A DNA stretch of 64,000 bases. Source: Parapristionchus giblindavisi. Lineage: Eukaryota > Nematoda > Chromadorea > Rhabditida > Diplogasteridae. This document shows positions 34,506 through 46,378 of this stretch, piece by piece. The stretch is taken from the NCBI GenBank assembly GCA_943737045.1, contig CALSFV010000659.1, forward strand, positions 62,001-126,000, given 5' to 3'. The notes beneath the pieces are model-generated. The model did not search any database. It was not told where the DNA came from and worked only from the letters and a program-made list of their open reading frames with translations. Position 1 is the first letter of the stretch. Every line of letters begins with the position of its first letter. The position numbers and the translations under genes were made by a program.

Positions 34506-35633
34506 GAGGGGGTATCAGAACGGCAACAATCAAAACGGCAACAATCAAAACGGCAACGGAGCAGAACTCGGTTGGGAGTTGGCATAGAAACACGAGATGG
34601 GTATCAATGTGATCATCATCAACAACACTACCGTAATCTACCGTAACCCAGTTCGGTGGGTCAGATAAAGTTCGGTGGGACACATCTTACTAGAAATTGT
34701 CTGAATGGCCACTACATGTGCGATATCATTATCAGCTATTGCAAACTACTGTAATCTACCGTAACCCGGTTCGGTGGGTCAGATAAAGTTCGGTGGGACA
34801 CATCTTACTAGAAATTGTCTGAATGGCCACTACATGTGCGATATCATTATCAGCTATTGCAAACTACTGTAATCTACCGTAACCCGGTTCGGTGGGTCAG
34901 ATCAAGTGCGATGGGTCAGATTTTACTAAAAATTTTCCAAATGATTACTATGCGCGTGGTATGATTATGAGTTATTGTAAACTACCATTTGGACAATTTA
35001 TACTGAGATCTGACCCACCGCACTTGATCTGACCCACCGAACCTGGTTGCTGTAGTTTGCAATATCTCATAATATAACGCACACCTAGTGACCATTCCGA
35101 CAGTTTGTATTGAAATCTGACCCACCGAACTTGATCTGACCCACCGAACCGGGTTACCGTATATTACGGTATTTTGCAATAGCTCATAATGATAACGCAC
35201 ACGTAGTGGCCATACCGATAATTTTTAGTTAAATCTGACCCACCGAACTTGATCTGACCCACCGAACCGGGTTACCGTAGATTACGGTATTTTGCAATAG
35301 CTCATAATGATAACGCACACGTAATGGCCATTCCGATAATTTTTAGATAAATCTGACCCACCGAACTTGATCTGACCCACCGAACCGGGTTACGGTAGAT
35401 TACGGTATTTTGCAATAGCTCATAATGATAACGCACACGTAGTGGCCATTCCGATAATTTTTAGTTAAATCTGACCCACCGAACTTGATCTGACCCACCG
35501 AACCGGGTTACGGTAGGTTACGGTAGTGTTACTGATGGTGATCACAATGATACCCATCCCAAGTTTCTATGCCAACTCCCAACCGAGTTCTGCTCCGTTG
35601 CCGTTTTGATTGTTGCCGTTCTGATACCTCCCC
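34506..35633. mobile_element. Foldback element with inverted 118-bp tandem repeats (copy 2)
   Basis: This is an identical copy of 28592-29719, offset by 5,914, carried in the second tandem unit. Confidence 0.85.
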
Positions 35634-35918
35634 GGACATTTGCGCAACGGTAGTTTTAAATTACCTCGGGTATCACTTTTATGGCGCATTCAAAAGATAT
35701 TGACACTAAAAGCAGAGTAAACTCTTCGTTTTGCGTACTCTTTCGCCCATTTATTCATGACTTTTGAATGGTATAAACGAACACGGATAAATAATGAGAG
35801 TATTATCACAGATGAAACAATTGCAATCACGGAAATCAATAACACATAATAGATAAGGAATCAATAAATACGATAGAAATGAGTAGAGATCAGTAGATTG
35901 TGAAGATATCGACGCTCT

Positions 35919-38628
35919 TCACAACTCTTTTTCAATGTAAGCGATCAGTGGTTGATTGAAACCATCCTTTGAGGCCTGAAAAAAACGAAATTTGAAATTA
36001 AGTATAGATTAAAAAATTGTAAAACCTTTTGGGAAGCCGCATTGGCGAATATCGTCTTTCCATTGGAAATTGCTCCATAACAGGCGTGAACATGGCCGAA
36101 TACGTGCAGCTTAGGAACGATTTCTTCAACCTAAACGATGAATCGGATGAATTATTCCATCGAACGGATATAGAATAAGATGAGCGATGTCAGTCTATGC
36201 AGCGACAGTTTTATAATATTCCACATTTGGGGAAAATATCACAGTATATTATGAGATCAGTAACGAATATTTTGGTAAAAATTATGCACAATCAATTAAA
36301 ATAGAATTGGAAGTTAGTGAATCAAAAGTAGTTATTAAAAGCGGTGAGATTCACTATTTGGGTCATTAGATTCCATATACTGGGAATAACTTCTTGACAC
36401 TTAAAATTCCGTACCTTGTCTAGTAGATACTTGCATCCCCACACCTCGACAGGCGGATAAAGATCTAGATAGCCTGAATATTATCGATTATCAAGGGTAA
36501 AGTCATTGTTGATTTACCTAATGGAGGTGAATGGGTGATCAATACATCAGCGTCTTCGGGGATTTTCTCCCATTTCTCTTTCAATTCTTCTCTTGGACGA
36601 TAGAAGGGATATCCAGGAAGTGGATGCCATGAGGAACCATAGAATTTTACTCCATCAATCTGAAATCAGACTTTAAATTTGATCTGAAAGCTACACCACT
36701 AAGGAATGTTACTCTCCACATTGCCAATACTCTCTCGAAGACAAAGAAAGCTAGAGAGTTTGGCCAGAGCGGAGAGTTTCAAATTGGCTAATGCATCGTT
36801 ACATTTGCCTGACGCGCCTACGCCGTCACGTTAAAAAATGTTACATTTGGCGACGCGCGCGTCGACGTCAATTTTGGAGTGTGTTGGGTCCCAAGTGGAA
36901 AATCCCTGAATGTCATCAGGGGTATGGTAAAAGGTTACGGTAGCCAACCAATATTGATCGATGGTTACGGTAACTGGCAGAGCCGTACGTTTTTGCTACA
37001 CTTTTACAGGAGACCCGTGATAAGTGCTAGGTATGGCCTTTGACTACGATCTTCTCTGCTCATTTGTCAAAATGAACCCCAATGATCATCAAAATATCTT
37101 ACTAGAACAGCTTCATCATTAAGATATGTACAATTAGTCAGCAGTTCCCATCCGTTCTCTGTTCCTTTTCCCTGAAAAACAAAGAAGTCTTTTTTTAATT
37201 CAAAAGTATTATCTTTTTTTACTCTTTTTTTCCGACTTTTTTTAATAACCAATTTAGAAAAAATCAAATGTCCAATTTTATTTTCCAATGAAAACCACCG
37301 TAATTTAACTCGGTAATGAATCAATCAATTTATCCTATCAGCGCCCAGATGATTCGGTATTTAAAAAAATAAACACCTGGTACTTTTCCTTCCGCTCGTT
37401 CTGATTTTCGCTAGGGTCAAAACCCAATTCATGATTGCCAGCGATGATCAGTTTGTGTCTGTGAGGAAGCATTCCTGAAAACATAATCGTTGAACTTTGC
37501 GAATTGATCTTTGAGCTTTACGAATTGATCTTTGAAATACATAGGTTGGTTTTCTGATATTTGGCCTTAATGGATTAAGCTTTGATCTTTGATCTTTGAT
37601 CTCTCACCCAATTGGTCATTGAATTCCAGTAAGCTCTCAACATCTCCCAGAGAAGTGATGTCACCGGCATGTATGAGGACGTCCCCGTCAGGAATTAAAT
37701 CTGAATTATTATTATTATTATTGTAATTGTGCTAACCTAACCCTGCGGTCTCTTCATTCCATACACTATTTCGTCGGTCTCTGTTGAATAGAGGGCTTTT
37801 TGCAGTGAATAGGATTAAAAATTACATATACCGCTCCCAGGGACAGTTCACCGATCTGGCCACACATCTACAATATCTTTCTTGATCTTCGATAGCGTGA
37901 CCGTGGCGAGGAACGAGGTGTTCTTACAAGAGGTATTATAGAATTACAAAAGTTTTGCACACACCGCGCCAAATGCCGAATATAGTAAACTTCTCCACCG
38001 TTGAGAAAAACGCACTCCAAATTTTCGGAAGGTTTTTTCGAACGTTTTTTTTCAATGCATATAATTTTATCTTTATCGAAAGTCCTGTGAAATGATGAGG
38101 AAACGCCATAAAATTCGATAAAACTAGAGAAAATGGTATGTCGCGCGAAGAAGTGGGCGGAGTCTGAATATTGCGCGGCAAATAGCGGAATTTGTATTGT
38201 TCGGACAGTTTTAATTCTATAATAACACTTACTCTGTTCTATCATCTCCCCCAGTTGGCAGTGGGTGTCGGATATCAGAACCAGCTTCAGATAAGAATCA
38301 GATGGAGGGACATTCACCTCGCTGCAAATATTTGCATTGTCATAATATGTCTTCAATTTACATATACTTGCATATATGTTTTTTAGAGTGTTCATTCAAC
38401 ACGCATGATTTTTTGTTTGTATACAAGCGAAAATTTTGATATATTTTTTAAATTTTTTTAAAATAAAAATTTTAAGATAACCGTACTATGTTATTAAATT
38501 TAATAGTCATAATATTTAATTCCTAACCCTTTTTCCGTAATATCAAGCGGAATTAGCGTCTTCGTTCCCTTTATTTCTTCCCATAAGCGTTCTTGGCTGA
38601 AGGGATCTACTATCTTACGGGAGCACAT
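35919..38628 (-). CDS. MPPED-type metallophosphoesterase B
   Basis: Nine exons join in phase to 270 residues: 38628-38528, 38321-38233, 37700-37608, 37474-37377, 37171-37103, 36659-36518, 36473-36415, 36130-36026 and 35975-35919. The protein starts MCSRKIVDPFSQERLWEEIK. It carries the metallophosphoesterase motifs LISDTHCQLG, DVLIHAGDIT, IIAGNHELGFDP, VLITHSPPLG and LHVFGHVHACYG, and ends IAYIEKEL. Exon lengths 2-9 are identical to those of gene A, so the two are tandem paralogs. There is no signal peptide. The start follows a TATTGCAG acceptor by one base, consistent with trans-splicing. The human relatives MPPED1/2 are low-activity metal-dependent phosphodiesterases; the substrate here is unknown. 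Its last two exons lie in the right-hand duplication unit. Confidence 0.9.
36706..36795. repeat. Hairpin MITE copy in intron of gene B
   Basis: It has the CTCTCCACATTGCCAATACT and GGCCAGAGCGGAGAGTTTCA halves around GAAGACAAAGAAAGC. It belongs to the same family as 19841-19940, with shortened ends. Confidence 0.6.
36790..37010. repeat. Dispersed repeat shared with 51230-51420
   Basis: It contains GTGTTGGGTCCCAAGTGGAA, followed by AATCCCTGA, and a CGCGTCGACGTC block. Both are found inverted around 51340-51415 inside the transporter gene. The element is unidentified. Confidence 0.5.
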
Positions 38629-41369
38629 CCTGCAATACTAGATTATTAAAGGAGAAAGAGTAAAATAACTTGGAAAAAATGTGAAGACAAAGAGAAAAGA
38701 AATGCGTGGAGTCTGTTATCAATGATCTGTCCACAGTCAGATTAGAGTGAAATGCATATGACAAAAGAAAATGCGCGCGCTTTCTGCCGATCAATTTGAA
38801 TTGTTACCGTACAACGGCTCCACACCACGATCTTCTAAGCTGGTTTTATGAGCATTTACATTACATTTACATTTGAAACACATTTATCAAGAGTTCGTTA
38901 GGTCGAAGGCTCTGTTATGCATAGCGATCCAATTCCTGCTCTTCGCTTCGCTTAGGAAGTTACATCCAACTGTCTTCCGAAAGAGGTCGCTCCATCTTGT
39001 CGGGGGCCTCCCTTTTTTTCTGCTCCGACGGGGGAACCACTCGATCACGGATCGGCTCCACTTCGAGCACTCGTCATTGGCGAGCTTATGCACCCAGAGC
39101 CACTTCCTCTTCAGCGCTGTACGAACGAAATCCTGAACCAGAGCAAACCTGAACCAGTTTTAAAAAACCTGAACCAGTTTTATGAGCACTGTGCATTTTT
39201 TCCATATCGAAGCTACATGGCCTAACTGAGCAATCCATCGTGTTTGGAGTATATTCAAACCGGGAAAAATGCGCTAGAACAGTTTACCTATTTTTACCGT
39301 AAAATACCACATTTTAACGTCGATTTCCCACTTTATCTCGTTTTACCGGCATTATTGAATCGAGCCGTCAAATATTCTAATTGCATCGAATTCCAACTAT
39401 CTTAATCTTTGAAAGTCTTTGGTGAATTAGAAAGTATGATACAATACAATACGATGACCTTTATCAATCACATAACCATTGCGAGGGAATTCTTGTCACT
39501 CAATGACTGATTAATCTTGGCGCGCTAAGGTACTTCAATCTATCGTGATGATAAAGTTAGAAAGGTAGAAAGATAAAGAATGGATTGATAAGACACTAGG
39601 TCGGATGAGAGCCGATGAATGAGAACTTTTTCATATGACAAGGCAAGCGTTAATAAATAGCTAAAGTATGCAAATCGTTCTTATTTATCGGTTCTCATCC
39701 TACCAGATGCCATTGATAAAGGCCACTGATAAGGCACTTAATATCTTACTGTCAGAGGACAACGAAGTAATGTTTGAAATGAAGAGAGAAGAAAAACTGT
39801 TAAATTAATTGATAGCAAAAGGAACTAACTCTTGCACGAAAGTGCAATGATACCGTCGACAAGAACAGTTTATATTGGAAGAAAGTGAGTACAGAGAAAT
39901 AGATAGTGCTTGGAATGAAGAAACTTAAGAGAAAGGTTGCGCTCGATACCTTTCAAGTGAACGGAGAAGGAAAAGTTCAAGAAGAAACTTTGAAGGAATT
40001 CAGAGAAGAAAATGTTGACATTATGATTAAAGAAACACATTCATATATTGTACTACGAACAGGTTTGGCAACGAGAATGCTCGTGGCTTTTTTGGTCGTT
40101 TGCGGCTTTCCCATCCAATTTTGTGGTGAGCGAGCAGTTAGGGCTAGATTACCAAAACTTGAATGTGCATTCCAAAGCTGATTAGACTTACTCACACGGC
40201 AAGCTTGTAACTTTGTAATGGATGTTCAAAACTCGCAGAAAATTTAATAGGAAACCCCTAAAGAGCCCGTAAAAATCGAAGATTCTTCCTATATTTTCCC
40301 TCTTTTTTCGTATCTATTTACAAGTAAACGAAATGATGAAAGATATTACGCGAGAGTCGAGAGAGATAAAGAGAGGGAGTTGAAGCTTACTTTGTTGCGT
40401 TGTGAGGGACGCACTTTGGCTCACACGGAAACAGAGAGTCCTCCTCTATCGCTCTATACTCTCTCATTTTGATGTACTCCCTAACCAATCCCTATCTCTC
40501 TGACTCTCTCATTCAAGCACGCTCTCTATTCTGTCTCTGTCTCGCTACACTCTCTTCATTCTCTATGCTATCTCGTTCAGTCTGCCAGCTGTCATTACTC
40601 TGCTTCTCTAACGAGTAGAGAAGGATTGAAGAATTTTGAATGATTTGTTTTATTCTTTTTAACCATTCGAAGACATATAACAAATACCAATTCCCTGTAA
40701 AATTTCTAAAATATCGCTTGCTTACCTCATTTCCCTAAATTAAACAAGCATGATCGGTTAGACAAGGCAAATAAGGAATATTGTCATCGGCAAAGAACAA
40801 ACAAAACAAATTTGCCAATATGACCCCACAATAGAGAAGCAAATAGCAGAAACCAAAGGAAGTTTAAAAAGTGCTTTCGCAGCAGTTGATGAGATCGAAC
40901 TGTTTTTAACTTTGAGAGATGAGAGGTGAGAGAAAACAAGTGACTGATAAGACTGATAAGAGAGGACAGAGGGCAGTATTCATTGTTCATTGGAGACGAA
41001 GCTGGGGGAATGATTTGACAAGAATTATTGGGATTGCATGATAGGCTGGTCTTTCTTCGATCCACCTTGCGATGATAGTTTTATGTAAATACATATTAAT
41101 ATTATCATTATGTAGGTGGACTTCAAATTTTCCCTTTTACCCCTGTCAAGCTGTTTAAAGTCTGTAATTGCTTTCATCTGTCATGTAAGTATTTAACACC
41201 AAAACAATTTTCTAAAATATTTATTCGAATGGGAAATGCTCTTAAGGACCGTGGATAAAAAATGAAATCTTCCAACGAAAATCTGGTACGTTAGCTTACC
41301 CAATATCATTTACCACAATGTAAGATAATTTAAGTTGTTTGCTATAATAAATTACAGTAGACGATATCC
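38629..41369. other. Spacer between genes B and A
   Basis: Apart from a LINE fossil (38887-39136), I see no gene. A 91-codon open frame at 39906-40181 (+) has no recognisable domain and no good splice context. CT/GA-rich stretches lie at 40360-40620. Confidence 0.45.
38887..39136 (-). mobile_element. RTE-like LINE C-terminal remnant
   Basis: The minus strand encodes RTALKRKWLWVHKLANDECS, then a WSRSVIEWFPRRSRKKGRPP segment, TRWSDLFRKTVG and NWIAMHNRAFDLTNS before a stop. The KRKW.W..H and GRPPTRWSD motifs are typical of the C-terminal end of RTE-clade non-LTR retrotransposons. Only the 3' end is left. Confidence 0.7.
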
Positions 41370-43505
41370 CTAAAGTTTTTTGGGGATGTAGTAGACAAGA
41401 GGTTGATTGAATCCGTCTTTTGTGTGCTGCAATAATTTAATAATAAATTAAATTAAATTATTTAAATAAATGTTTGTCCGTTGAAATCAGACTGCACTGA
41501 TTAGATTTTCGATCGAACATGGACATGGTAGCGTGTGGTAAATAAGATATTATTCGCTCAATCATAATTATTCTTACCCATTGTGAGGCGACATTAGCGA
41601 AGATCGTCTTTCCATTCGATAGAGCTCCATATTTGGGATGGACATGACCGAATACGTGAAGTTTAGGAGCGTACTTCTCAACCTACAAGGAATGAATGAC
41701 ACAATAGTTCAAATGAAATGCTGTTTTAAATCGGTAATTAAAAGTTAGATTTTAAGTCGGCGATAAATCAATGTCAATTCAGGGGGTCGATCGCATACCT
41801 TTTCCAGTAGATATTTACATCCCCAAACTTCCACGGGTGGGAACAGATCGAGATATCCTGAATGCGTCACAATTATTGATTTGGACTATGCTTCTTCACG
41901 AGAGCTACAAGCCCAACCCAAACAACCCAGAACCCGCAATCTTTGGAATTTGTTGGCGCCAAACAAGAATTAATCAGTCATGAATTTTTGCCATTACGAT
42001 TTATTTTTGAAAAAAAAAGAAACATACCTAGTGGAGGTGAATGAGTGATCAATACATCGACATCTTCGGGAATTTTTTCCCATTTCTCTTTCAATTCTTC
42101 TCTTGGACGATAAAAGGGATATCCAGGAAGAGGATGCCATGAAGAACCGTAGAATTTCACTCCATCGATCTACGAAAATTGGTTTAATTAATCTCAAATA
42201 ATCGATAATTGATCGGAAAATCAAAATATTAATGTATTCATGTCAGCATACCACACATGACTGATCATTGAGAAATGTACAATTCGTGAGAAGTTCCCAT
42301 CCTTTTTCCGTTCCTAGTCCCTGAAACCGTAGATCATTAATGGACTAACAATAAATGCACATCTCGAGGGTAATTTTATTCTCCGCTCTGGTAACACTGT
42401 CTCGTTTACAAGGAAAGCGAGAGGGCATTGGCAGAGTGGAGAGTTTCAAATTAGCTCGGGGGTGTACCTTTCATGATAATTGATCGGTAATTGGTGAGCG
42501 GTAGATTTATGAACGACCATTCTGTTCATAACCAATCAATAATCTGGCGTTTAATTGTAAGAGTAAGAAAAAAAGAGAAAAGGTAAACGAAAAATGTGAG
42601 AGAGAGTCTGAGAAGGAGGAGAGTTTTCCACGGTTTTCTTTTCTTGTAATAACTTTAGAACAGATCACAACTCACCCGATAAGGTACAATTCTCTCGAAC
42701 ATTCGTTCTTCAGGATCAAATCCAAGCTCATGATTGCCAGCGATTACCAGTTTGTGTTTGTGAGGAAGCGTAGCTGAATAGCAACCTGATCTTTGATCTT
42801 TGATCTCTTGAACTATCGATCTTTCATATCGTCAAGTTGATGTTTGATCTCTTCTTTTATATATTTATCTTTGATCTTTGATCTCTTACCCAGTTCGTCA
42901 TTGAACTGCCTGAGACTTTCCGCGTCTCCGAGAGTAGTGATATCTCCAGCGTGAATGAGAACGTCTCCGTCAGGAATAAGACCTGAATTGTTAGTATTAT
43001 TAATTTTTATGAATAATTATATTATTTGATTAATTTAAATGTAAATTAAACCTCGCTTGATCATGACTCCCAGCTCGCAATGAGTATCCGATATTAGAAC
43101 GAGCTTGAGATGAGGAACGGACGGAGTGGCAGTCAGCTCTCTGCAATAGAAAATATAAACATTAACTTTTAAACATTTTATTTAGAACACATTTATCAGC
43201 AATTATGGCTCTGATGTGAATGGTGCCATAATTGCTGATAAATGTGTTTTAAATAAATAAACTCTTCTTACTTCCGACCAGCTAGTATTTCAGATAAATA
43301 TATAGAAATATTGAAAATACTAGAACAGCCAAAACTACAAGCGTCTTATTGTTAGTCTGAGTTAAATATAATAATTCCAATTAATCATAAACGCCAGTAA
43401 CCCCTTATCCGAGATATCTACAGGAAGTTGAATCTTGGATGCTTTGATCTCTTCCCAGTAAGATTCTTGACTGAAGGGATCGTAGATCGTACGAGATGAT
43501 GCCAT
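41370..43505 (-). CDS. MPPED-type metallophosphoesterase A
   Basis: Nine exons join in phase to 271 residues: 43505-43402, 43140-43052, 42982-42890, 42773-42676, 42320-42252, 42169-42028, 41857-41799, 41682-41578 and 41426-41370. It starts MASSRTIYDPFSQESYWEE. Motifs in order are LISDTHCELG (~45-55), DVLIHAGDITTLGD, VIAGNHELGFDP, KFYGSSWHPLPGYPFYRPRE, VLITHSPPLG and LHVFGHVHPKYG. This is the full set of metal-binding Asp/His/Asn positions of a calcineurin-like phosphoesterase of the MPPED family. It ends VYYIPKKL. No signal peptide or membrane segment is visible, so it is probably cytosolic. The start lies one base after an ATTCAG acceptor (likely trans-splice site). Introns carry TTTGATC repeats, a hairpin MITE and a perfect hairpin. 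Confidence 0.92.
42354..42471. repeat. ~115-bp hairpin MITE in intron of gene A
   Basis: The left half TCTCCGCTCTGGTAACACTG and right half CATTGGCAGAGTGGAGAGTT surround a TTTACAAGGAAAGC centre. The right end is AGCTCGGGGGTGTACCTTTC. Confidence 0.75.
43186..43248. repeat. Perfect 24-bp stem hairpin in intron 1 of gene A
   Basis: Positions 43186-43209 and 43225-43248 are exact reverse complements (AACACATTTATCAGCAATTA... against ...TAATTGCTGATAAATGTGTT), separated by a 15-nt loop. The size is compatible with a microRNA-like or short palindromic element. No bulges are present, which is unusual for a real pre-miRNA. Confidence 0.6.
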
Positions 43506-43978
43506 TCTGAATGATTTATGACCATTCCGACGGAATTGTATCTCCGTTACATCATGAATAACGAATAATAAATGAACAAAACATAAGTAATAAGTAACGT
43601 AAATAATGAACATAGGTAATAAGTACTCGAATATGATCAGTCATGGGTGCTTCATTCTCACTGCGCTCTAGCGATCATCGCTCTCGCAGAATGATGTAGA
43701 GTCAGAGCATATTTTTTGCTCAAATAAGTTTCTGCGGTCTTTGAAGGGCGAACCATAGTTTTTTTTGTTGATTTAATCAGTTTGTCCTCAAAGACTACCT
43801 ATACGAGAGAAAACAATACGAGTAAGAAATCAGAAGGGAAAATCGATTAAAAAAACTCTCCTACAATTCCGAACATTTGCTTGTGTCGTTTTCTCAAGTT
43901 TTTACGTTATGTCGAAATTAATAGGGAGTACAAATGCAATACAGCTCAATGTTGACAGCACAAATATGCATCTCTAAA

Positions 43979-44090
43979 GGAATCCCCAAGGTAATTTGAA
44001 ATTCTCCACTCTGGCCACAGTCTCTTGCTTTCTCTGTCTACAAGAGAGTGTAGCCAGAGCGGATAGTCAAAGTACCTTGGGGAGATAAAA
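43979..44090. repeat. ~110-bp hairpin MITE
   Basis: The ends AATCCCCAAGGTAATTTGAA and TCAAAGTACCTTGGGGAGAT are inverted. CTCTGGCCACAGTCTCTTGC and its inverse GAGTGTAGCCAGAG form the inner stem. This copy has diverged outer arms (CCCCAAGGTA in place of CACCCGAGCTA) that are still matched to each other. Confidence 0.75.
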
Positions 44091-45425
44091 TAGGCAAGGA
44101 AGATTTAAGAATGTCCACGCCAACAATAGGATATACAGTGGAGGCAGAAATCGTCGTATGACCCACAGACTGCGCTTTATAACATGAAATGGAGAGAACA
44201 CATAACATGACAAATGCGATGTTTCAAAAGAATAGTTGTAAGAGCGAGATAAACTGTTTGAATGTCTATAGCATCAATCTGATTCAATCCAGAAGACTAA
44301 CGCGCATTTGAGAAAAGGCTATCATGAAATGTCTAAACGAAAATTCAGAAAATGCAAAGCGTAATTACGAACGAAATCGATAGATTCGAATTGTTTTGAG
44401 ACGAGAAAGTGTGATGATAAGATGAACGCGTGGTCAGAACAAGTTAGAGAAACAGAGCAACGATGAGAGACCACGCCAAATGAGAGAGTATGAGACCTTT
44501 TATTGGCACTGTGCCCATTGTCTATCTCTCATATATTTGAGAAGATATTATGGCATAATAAACACAGCGCACTCCAGCACGACCAGACTATTCAGTCGTT
44601 TAGTGGCAACCATTCCCTCCTAAAATGTTCTGTGCGCTATATTTTCACCATGTTGTATTGTAAACACATCTCAGATCATAGTAGAGGTAGGGCGACCATT
44701 TTAAAAGGTCGAAAATACTTACCCGATATATTTCACGCATATAAATTTTATAATATACAAAAAAATCGATTAAGCGCGTAAAATAAAAGTAATATTAGAT
44801 TTTACCTTTCTGGTCTGGTCCTAATCAATTCCGCTTATATACTGATCCTTTCGGAAACATCTCATGCTTTGTCCATAGTCATAGCAAATCGTTTCTAGTC
44901 TGGCTGATCTCCAAATCTCTCATGAAAGCACGCTATTTCTCTCATGATTCATGTGCCATCATAATAATCTGAGCATATCTCATAGACGGAGGAGGTCGAA
45001 CCTAGATCTTATCAATCAAAGGAAACGTAGCAATCAGTGTGTGAAGGAATATGTATTCGAGCAGGGGGAGTTCATATGAGTGTGTGATTGTGTACCTGTA
45101 CGAGAGAGCAGGTATGGTGTTACAGAGATAAATGTAGAGCGACAAAGAGAGTACGCAAAGGAGAGAGAGAGCGCAGACGATGAGAGTACACCATGGTGCG
45201 CCATACCATAATTGTTCGTTGCGTAGTGATAAAGGAAGGTTGGTGATAAGTCAATCATAGATCGCCACCTACTATCAAGTATTTTAAAATTTATTTATTT
45301 CGTAAATAGAATAAAAGATGGATAATGTTTATGTATCTATTTGTTGAGGTCGCAAATCTAATGTCTCTCACATCCGAATGACAAATGAAAAGCAATAGAT
45401 TACAGCGAACCCAACATCAAACCTT

Positions 45426-45478
45426 TTAGCTCAGTTGCAAAACATCGGACTCATGTTCGCGGGTTCTTCCTATTCTCG
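45426..45478 (+). pseudogene. tRNA-Met-like pseudogene fragment
   Basis: TTAGCTCAGTTGCAAAACAT resembles a tRNA A-box and D-arm. ATCGGACTCATGTTC resembles an anticodon arm with CAT, and GCGGGTTCTTCC a damaged T-arm. The variable region and acceptor stem are lost, so it is a fossil tRNA or a SINE head. Confidence 0.4.
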
Positions 45479-45542
45479 TACTTTTGAATTTTCAAAAGCG
45501 CGCTGTTGCCTGAATTGTGTCATCTGATTTTCGTTTCCAGCA

Positions 45543-45665
45543 CAATGTTCTATAGATTGTGAAAGCCAAAACGACCGCTCAACATAGAAACTCTCTCAAA
45601 TGCAATCGTCTTTCGCTTGTCTTGCTATGGAAACAAAATGGCTTGAACCAGAATACTGTGCCAGT
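45543..45665. repeat. CACAGT-type MITE, copy 2
   Basis: This is a relative of 23537-23648 and 56387-56490. It shares CGACCGCTCAACATA, GAAACTCTCTCAAATGCAAT, CTTTCGCTTGTCTTGC and CCAGAATACTGTGCC. Confidence 0.65.
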
Positions 45666-46378
45666 GGTCAATACGCGCAGCCCGCTGGAGAGAAAAAACG
45701 AAGTAATGTACGGTAAGCTGAATATCTTTTGCGACCTATCTGCTTTCACAGTATATTTATGAAAATATTAACGATACTCCATCTTTTAAAAAATAGCACA
45801 TTTAAATTACAATTATATTAATCAATTTCCATTCCTTTTCCATTTCCAAATTGAATTCGGCTTACTAGTGGTAGGTGCGCACGAAATCGAGTTTGAAAGT
45901 TCAAAGATCCTTTTATTAGCACTGTGCCAATTGAAGGGGACTTCTAGATATATCGGGTCATTTGCGGATATTGGAACGTGAAACAATGATCGTCGTCACA
46001 TCTATTTTCTATATGATGCTGTCATTTCGTACAAGATTCGAATTCGGACGTTTTTGAGTGGAGAAGATAATCTGTCATACGTTGAAGAATACACCAAACG
46101 ATTAAGGAATCGCCCCTTCCTGTTTTGACTCAGCCAAAGCATGATTCTGATAAAGTGTATTGGACAAGATACCATATATGTACCGTAATGTAATGTGTCC
46201 ACAATTTCACAATTTCCACAATTTCCACAATTTCTCTTTCATCTTTCACATGCAGTGGGAGTATCAGGACCAAAGCCAAAGTGCTTTATTGAGACACGAA
46301 AACAGTCTTTGTGCAAGATTAGTTAATCGCGGGGCCGGAATATTGACCGGAGTCACTCTAATCCTCCACATCGACACT

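Larger units (their letters stand above)
30360..36273 (+). repeat. 5,914-bp direct tandem duplication, copy 2
   Basis: This is the second copy. The junction at 30359/30360 joins GAATATTTT to AAAGATATTG directly with no filler. Its right edge is where gene B's own unduplicated intron begins (GGTAAAAATTATG at 36274). The near-zero divergence means a very recent event, gene conversion or an assembly error. Confidence 0.95.
43506..46378. other. Intergenic region between gene A and the acidic-protein gene
   Basis: It contains a hairpin MITE (43979-44090), a CACAGT-type MITE (45543-45665) and a tRNA-like fossil (45426-45478). Open frames such as 44503-44781 and 45034-45258 show no domain or splice support. 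Confidence 0.45.

Noticed and set aside
37868..38395. 175-codon open frame (-)
   Set aside because: Only 38233-38321 is a real exon (gene B exon 2). The rest is read-through into introns, as shown by exact exon-length agreement with gene A.
39906..40181. 91-codon open frame (+)
   Set aside because: No recognisable domain, no splice context and no repeat relation. It is indistinguishable from chance.
35919..43505. Operon of phosphoesterase genes B and A
   Set aside because: The genes are 2.7 kb apart, far beyond typical nematode operon spacing of roughly 100-500 bp. Each has its own acceptor-like site before the start.
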